5,133 nt of DNA from Patulibacter sp. Lineage in GTDB: Bacteria > Actinomycetota > Thermoleophilia > Solirubrobacterales > Solirubrobacteraceae. The notes under the pieces are model-generated. The model did no database searches and had not been told where the DNA came from. It saw only the letters and a list, made by a program, of their open reading frames with translations. Position numbers and translations under genes: made by a program. This document shows positions 5,060-5,133 of this stretch, piece after piece. The stretch lies in NCBI GenBank assembly GCA_031119595.1, contig JAVHXX010000343.1:1-5133 (forward strand), in the 5' to 3' direction. Position 1 is the stretch's first letter. Each line of letters begins with the position of its first letter.

Positions 5060-5132
5060 GCGCCCGTAGCTCAGTGGATAGAGCGCCTGCCTCCGGAGCA
5101 GGAAGTCGGAAGTTCGAATCTTCCCGGGCGCG
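5060..5132 (+). tRNA. tRNA-Arg (anticodon CCG)
   Basis: A full cloverleaf can be drawn. The acceptor GCGCCCG (5060-5066) pairs with CGGGCGC (5125-5131); the D stem is GCTC/GAGC (5069-5072, 5081-5084); the anticodon stem is CCTGC/GCAGG (5086-5090, 5098-5102) with loop CTCCGGA; the T stem is GGAAG/CTTCC with loop TTCGAAT. Anticodon CCG (5093-5095) reads the Arg codon CGG. The discriminator is G5132 and the next base is T, so CCA is apparently not encoded. It lies 14 bases after the sipW stop. TAGCCT (5043-5048), overlapping that stop, could be its -10 box, but no good -35 is visible. Confidence 0.95.
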
Positions 5133-5133
5133 T

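Noticed and set aside
4246..5132. CCCGGGCGCG shared by the tail-protein gene (4246-4255) and the tRNA 3' end (5123-5132), as possible attachment-site copies
   Set aside because: Ten GC-only bases in a GC-rich genome are expected by chance, the match does not extend, and no integrase or island genes are visible.

Overview
This is a GC-rich (roughly two-thirds or more G+C) bacterial window with GTG starts, overlapping genes and Ala/Thr/Gly-rich exported proteins. Together these point to an actinomycete-type genome (Actinomycetota). The genus cannot be fixed from the sequence; Microbacteriaceae-like or Thermoleophilia-like hosts would both fit. Nearly all of it is one coherent locus for exported surface or matrix proteins that carry SipW-type (TasA/camelysin-type) signal peptides, together with a matching SipW-type signal peptidase.

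Layout: (1) A minus-strand operon reads leftward from a GTG at 2904. Its first gene (1105-2904) encodes a 599-residue protein with a TasA-like N-terminus and C-terminus and two concanavalin/LamG-like domains between them. It overlaps by an ATGA the next gene (1108 leftward, cut by the window edge), which encodes an Ig-like plus LamG protein. (2) A 233-bp divergent intergenic region (2905-3137) holds several GC-rich hairpins and no recognisable TANNNT -10 hexamer on either strand. (3) A plus-strand operon reads rightward: a 187-residue TasA/camelysin-like subunit (3138-3701), an overlapping 220-residue exported protein with a Pro/Thr-rich tail (about 3680-4342), and a SipW-type signal peptidase with Ser41, His82 and Asp101 (4347-5045). 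(4) Fourteen bases later comes a complete tRNA-Arg with anticodon CCG (5060-5132).

How the genes may work together (inference): the peptidase would mature the TasA-like subunit and probably the other exported proteins. The small TasA-like protein would be the polymer-forming subunit. The large divergent protein looks like the same subunit fold, with both cysteines at identical positions (71 and 114), opened in one late loop to accept about 410 extra residues carrying two lectin-like domains. This suggests a fibre that can carry lectin-like modules. In both operons the codons for the shared C-terminal FTWEA motif (TGGGAGGC) also supply a Shine-Dalgarno-like GGGAGG for the overlapping downstream gene.

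Most other long open frames, including a 605-codon frame antisense to the large gene, are shadows created by GC-rich codon use and are not annotated.
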